Assembly: GCF_049675895.1 (NCBI RefSeq)
Contig: NZ_CP183834.1
Span: 1,550,001 to 1,614,000, forward strand
Direction of reading: 5' to 3'
DNA: 64,000 nucleotides
From: Ampullimonas aquatilis
GTDB lineage: Bacteria; Pseudomonadota; Gammaproteobacteria; Burkholderiales; Burkholderiaceae_D
Shown here: positions 63,273 to 64,000 of the stretch, one piece after another
Position numbering within the stretch: the stretch's first letter is position 1
Layout of the letters: each line of letters begins with the position of its first letter
Notes under the pieces: model-generated
What the model was told of the DNA's origin: nothing
What the model saw: only the letters and a program-made list of their open reading frames with translations
Database searches by the model: none
Program-made: the position numbers and the translations under genes

Positions 63273-63710
63273 TCAGCTGGTCTGCATGGCGCTTTGCAGC
63301 GTCTTGATCTGACCAGTCAAGGCTCGCAGTGCCGCTTCATAGCGCACTGCGTTGTCGGCGATATTGCTGCGTTCAGCATCCATATCCACCGTGTTGCCGT
63401 CTAATGAATCCTGACGCGCCTGGCGAAACTGCATGGAAGCCGATGATAAAAACACACTCTGGTTGCCACCCAAATGGCCGGCCGTGGTGGCGGTCATGGG
63501 CAGGGCGCCGCTGGTACTGGCAGCCTGACTGCTATTGGCATCCATGGTGTGGGTGGCATTTTTGAGTGCTTTGGCAAAGTCAAAATCGACTGCCTTGTAA
63601 TTAGGGGTGTCGGCGTTGACGATATTGGCGGCCAGTGTTTCCTGGCGCTTGGAGCGCAGCATGAGCGCTTCGGACTGAAACTTCAGTGCGTCCTGAATAT
63701 TGCCGAGCAT
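63273..63710 (-). CDS. flgB: Flagellar proximal rod protein FlgB
   Basis: A 145-residue rod subunit, first gene of the flg operon. LKFQSEALMLRSKRQETLAANI with ADTPNYKAVDFDFAKAL at the start and TVDMDAERSNIADNAVRYEAALRAL at the end are family marks. The upstream 226 bases must hold the operon promoter; I do not see a clear sigma-28 or sigma-54 site. Confidence 0.94.
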   Translation of the reverse strand: MLGNIQDALKFQSEALMLRSKRQETLAANIVNADTPNYKAVDFDFAKALKNATHTMDANSSQAASTSGALPMTATTAGHLGGNQSVFLSSASMQFRQARQDSLDGNTVDMDAERSNIADNAVRYEAALRALTGQIKTLQSAMQTS

Positions 63711-63857
63711 ATGACCCCCAATAAAAATCTGTTTCAGTTTTTCCGGATCGTGCCGTTAATCAAGTCATGAAGACCAACAAGACGGATGGCATCAATACGG
63801 GGCTTTTTTCTTCCTTGCATTATGCAAATTCGTTAAACAAGTCATCGAAGGAATAGC

Positions 63858-63880
63858 AGGGGGGAAATGCCCCTTTTTTT
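63858..63880 (+). terminator. Terminator-like hairpin between flgB and the flgA-like start
   Basis: AGGGG and CCCCT (63858-63862 and 63870-63874) close a 7-base loop and are followed by seven T residues. No plus-strand gene ends before it, so it is either a leader attenuator of the gene starting at about 63937 or the end of a short transcript. Confidence 0.5.
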
Positions 63881-63936
63881 CCAAATGAATGGCAATAAGA
63901 TCGGTAAAGTGTGGCTCACTAGTAATGGATGAGCCC

Positions 63937-64000
63937 ATGAATAACCGCAAAAAACACTGGAAATCGCAACATCAGGCGCTGCTGGCCGGGCTGTTTGCCC
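63937..64000 (+). CDS. Probable flgA start (P-ring chaperone), partial
   Basis: The last 64 bases are open on the plus strand, beginning MNNRKKHWKSQHQALLAGLF: a basic start then a hydrophobic run, as in a signal peptide. An in-frame ATG lies at 63925; GGATGAG before 63937 favours the latter. flgA is very often divergent from flgB, so a FlgA precursor is the natural guess, but too little is visible to prove it. Confidence 0.4.
   Translation, partial: MNNRKKHWKSQHQALLAGLFA

Overview
The window looks like a chromosomal segment of a Gram-negative betaproteobacterium, probably Burkholderiales (Oxalobacteraceae-like). This is inferred from the rpsU-yqeY-dnaG-rpoD block, the very long Lys-rich RpoD N-terminus, the dapE-prmB-yheS order, the flgBCDEFGHIJKL run, a PEP-CTERM protein and moderate GC. 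No 16S rRNA is present, so the genus cannot be fixed.

Layout. 1-2379: end of an RND efflux pump operon (inner-membrane transporter, then outer-membrane factor). 2380-7425: nitrate uptake block, with nasT (ANTAR antiterminator), a long regulatory gap and nrtA-nrtB-nrtD. 7591-10586: membrane histidine kinase, CheY-like regulator and CheX-like protein. 10800-13504: aroQ, a small unknown gene and a GntP-family permease. 13506-15527: an AT-rich SAP-like/PLD-nuclease gene that looks horizontally acquired. 15581-19468: FKBP lipoprotein, then a frameshifted DUF1800 gene with an intact DUF1501 partner. 19696-31241: nitrate assimilation core, with a PP2C-kinase fusion and narK on the minus strand, and nirB-nirD-nasA-ybiB-cobA on the plus strand. 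31450-38274: methyltransferase, rpsU, yqeY, dnaG, rpoD and tRNA-Ile2(CAU). 38664-42799: PEP-CTERM protein, small membrane protein, PaaK-like adenylating enzyme and a Y-family polymerase under a perfect LexA box. 42999-46252: intact DUF1800/DUF1501 pair. 46425-52384: yheS, prmB, dapE and a DEAD-box helicase (all minus). 52875-63710: flagellar operon flgB to flgL (minus). A probable flgA start lies on the plus strand at the right edge.

The strongest regulatory signal is a NasT circuit. The leaders of nrtA, narK and nirB each carry two small stem-loops whose six-base loops all have A at position 1 and G at position 4, the signature of ANTAR-protein targets. In the nrtA leader the second hairpin overlaps the 5' arm of a strong intrinsic terminator. 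The same leader starts just after a perfect sigma-54 promoter and upstream NtrC-like sites. The genes therefore appear to be gated twice: by nitrogen starvation (NtrC/sigma-54) and by nitrate/nitrite (NasT antitermination). NirB/NirD, NasA, CobA (siroheme) and NrtABD/NarK together form a complete nitrate-to-ammonium route.

Other points of interest: the PLD/SAP gene (possible DNA-targeting or defence nuclease), two copies of the DUF1800/DUF1501 module with one decaying, a family of short intergenic hairpin repeats, and an inverted-repeat element inside the flagellar operon. I saw no CRISPR array, transposase, integrase or phage genes.
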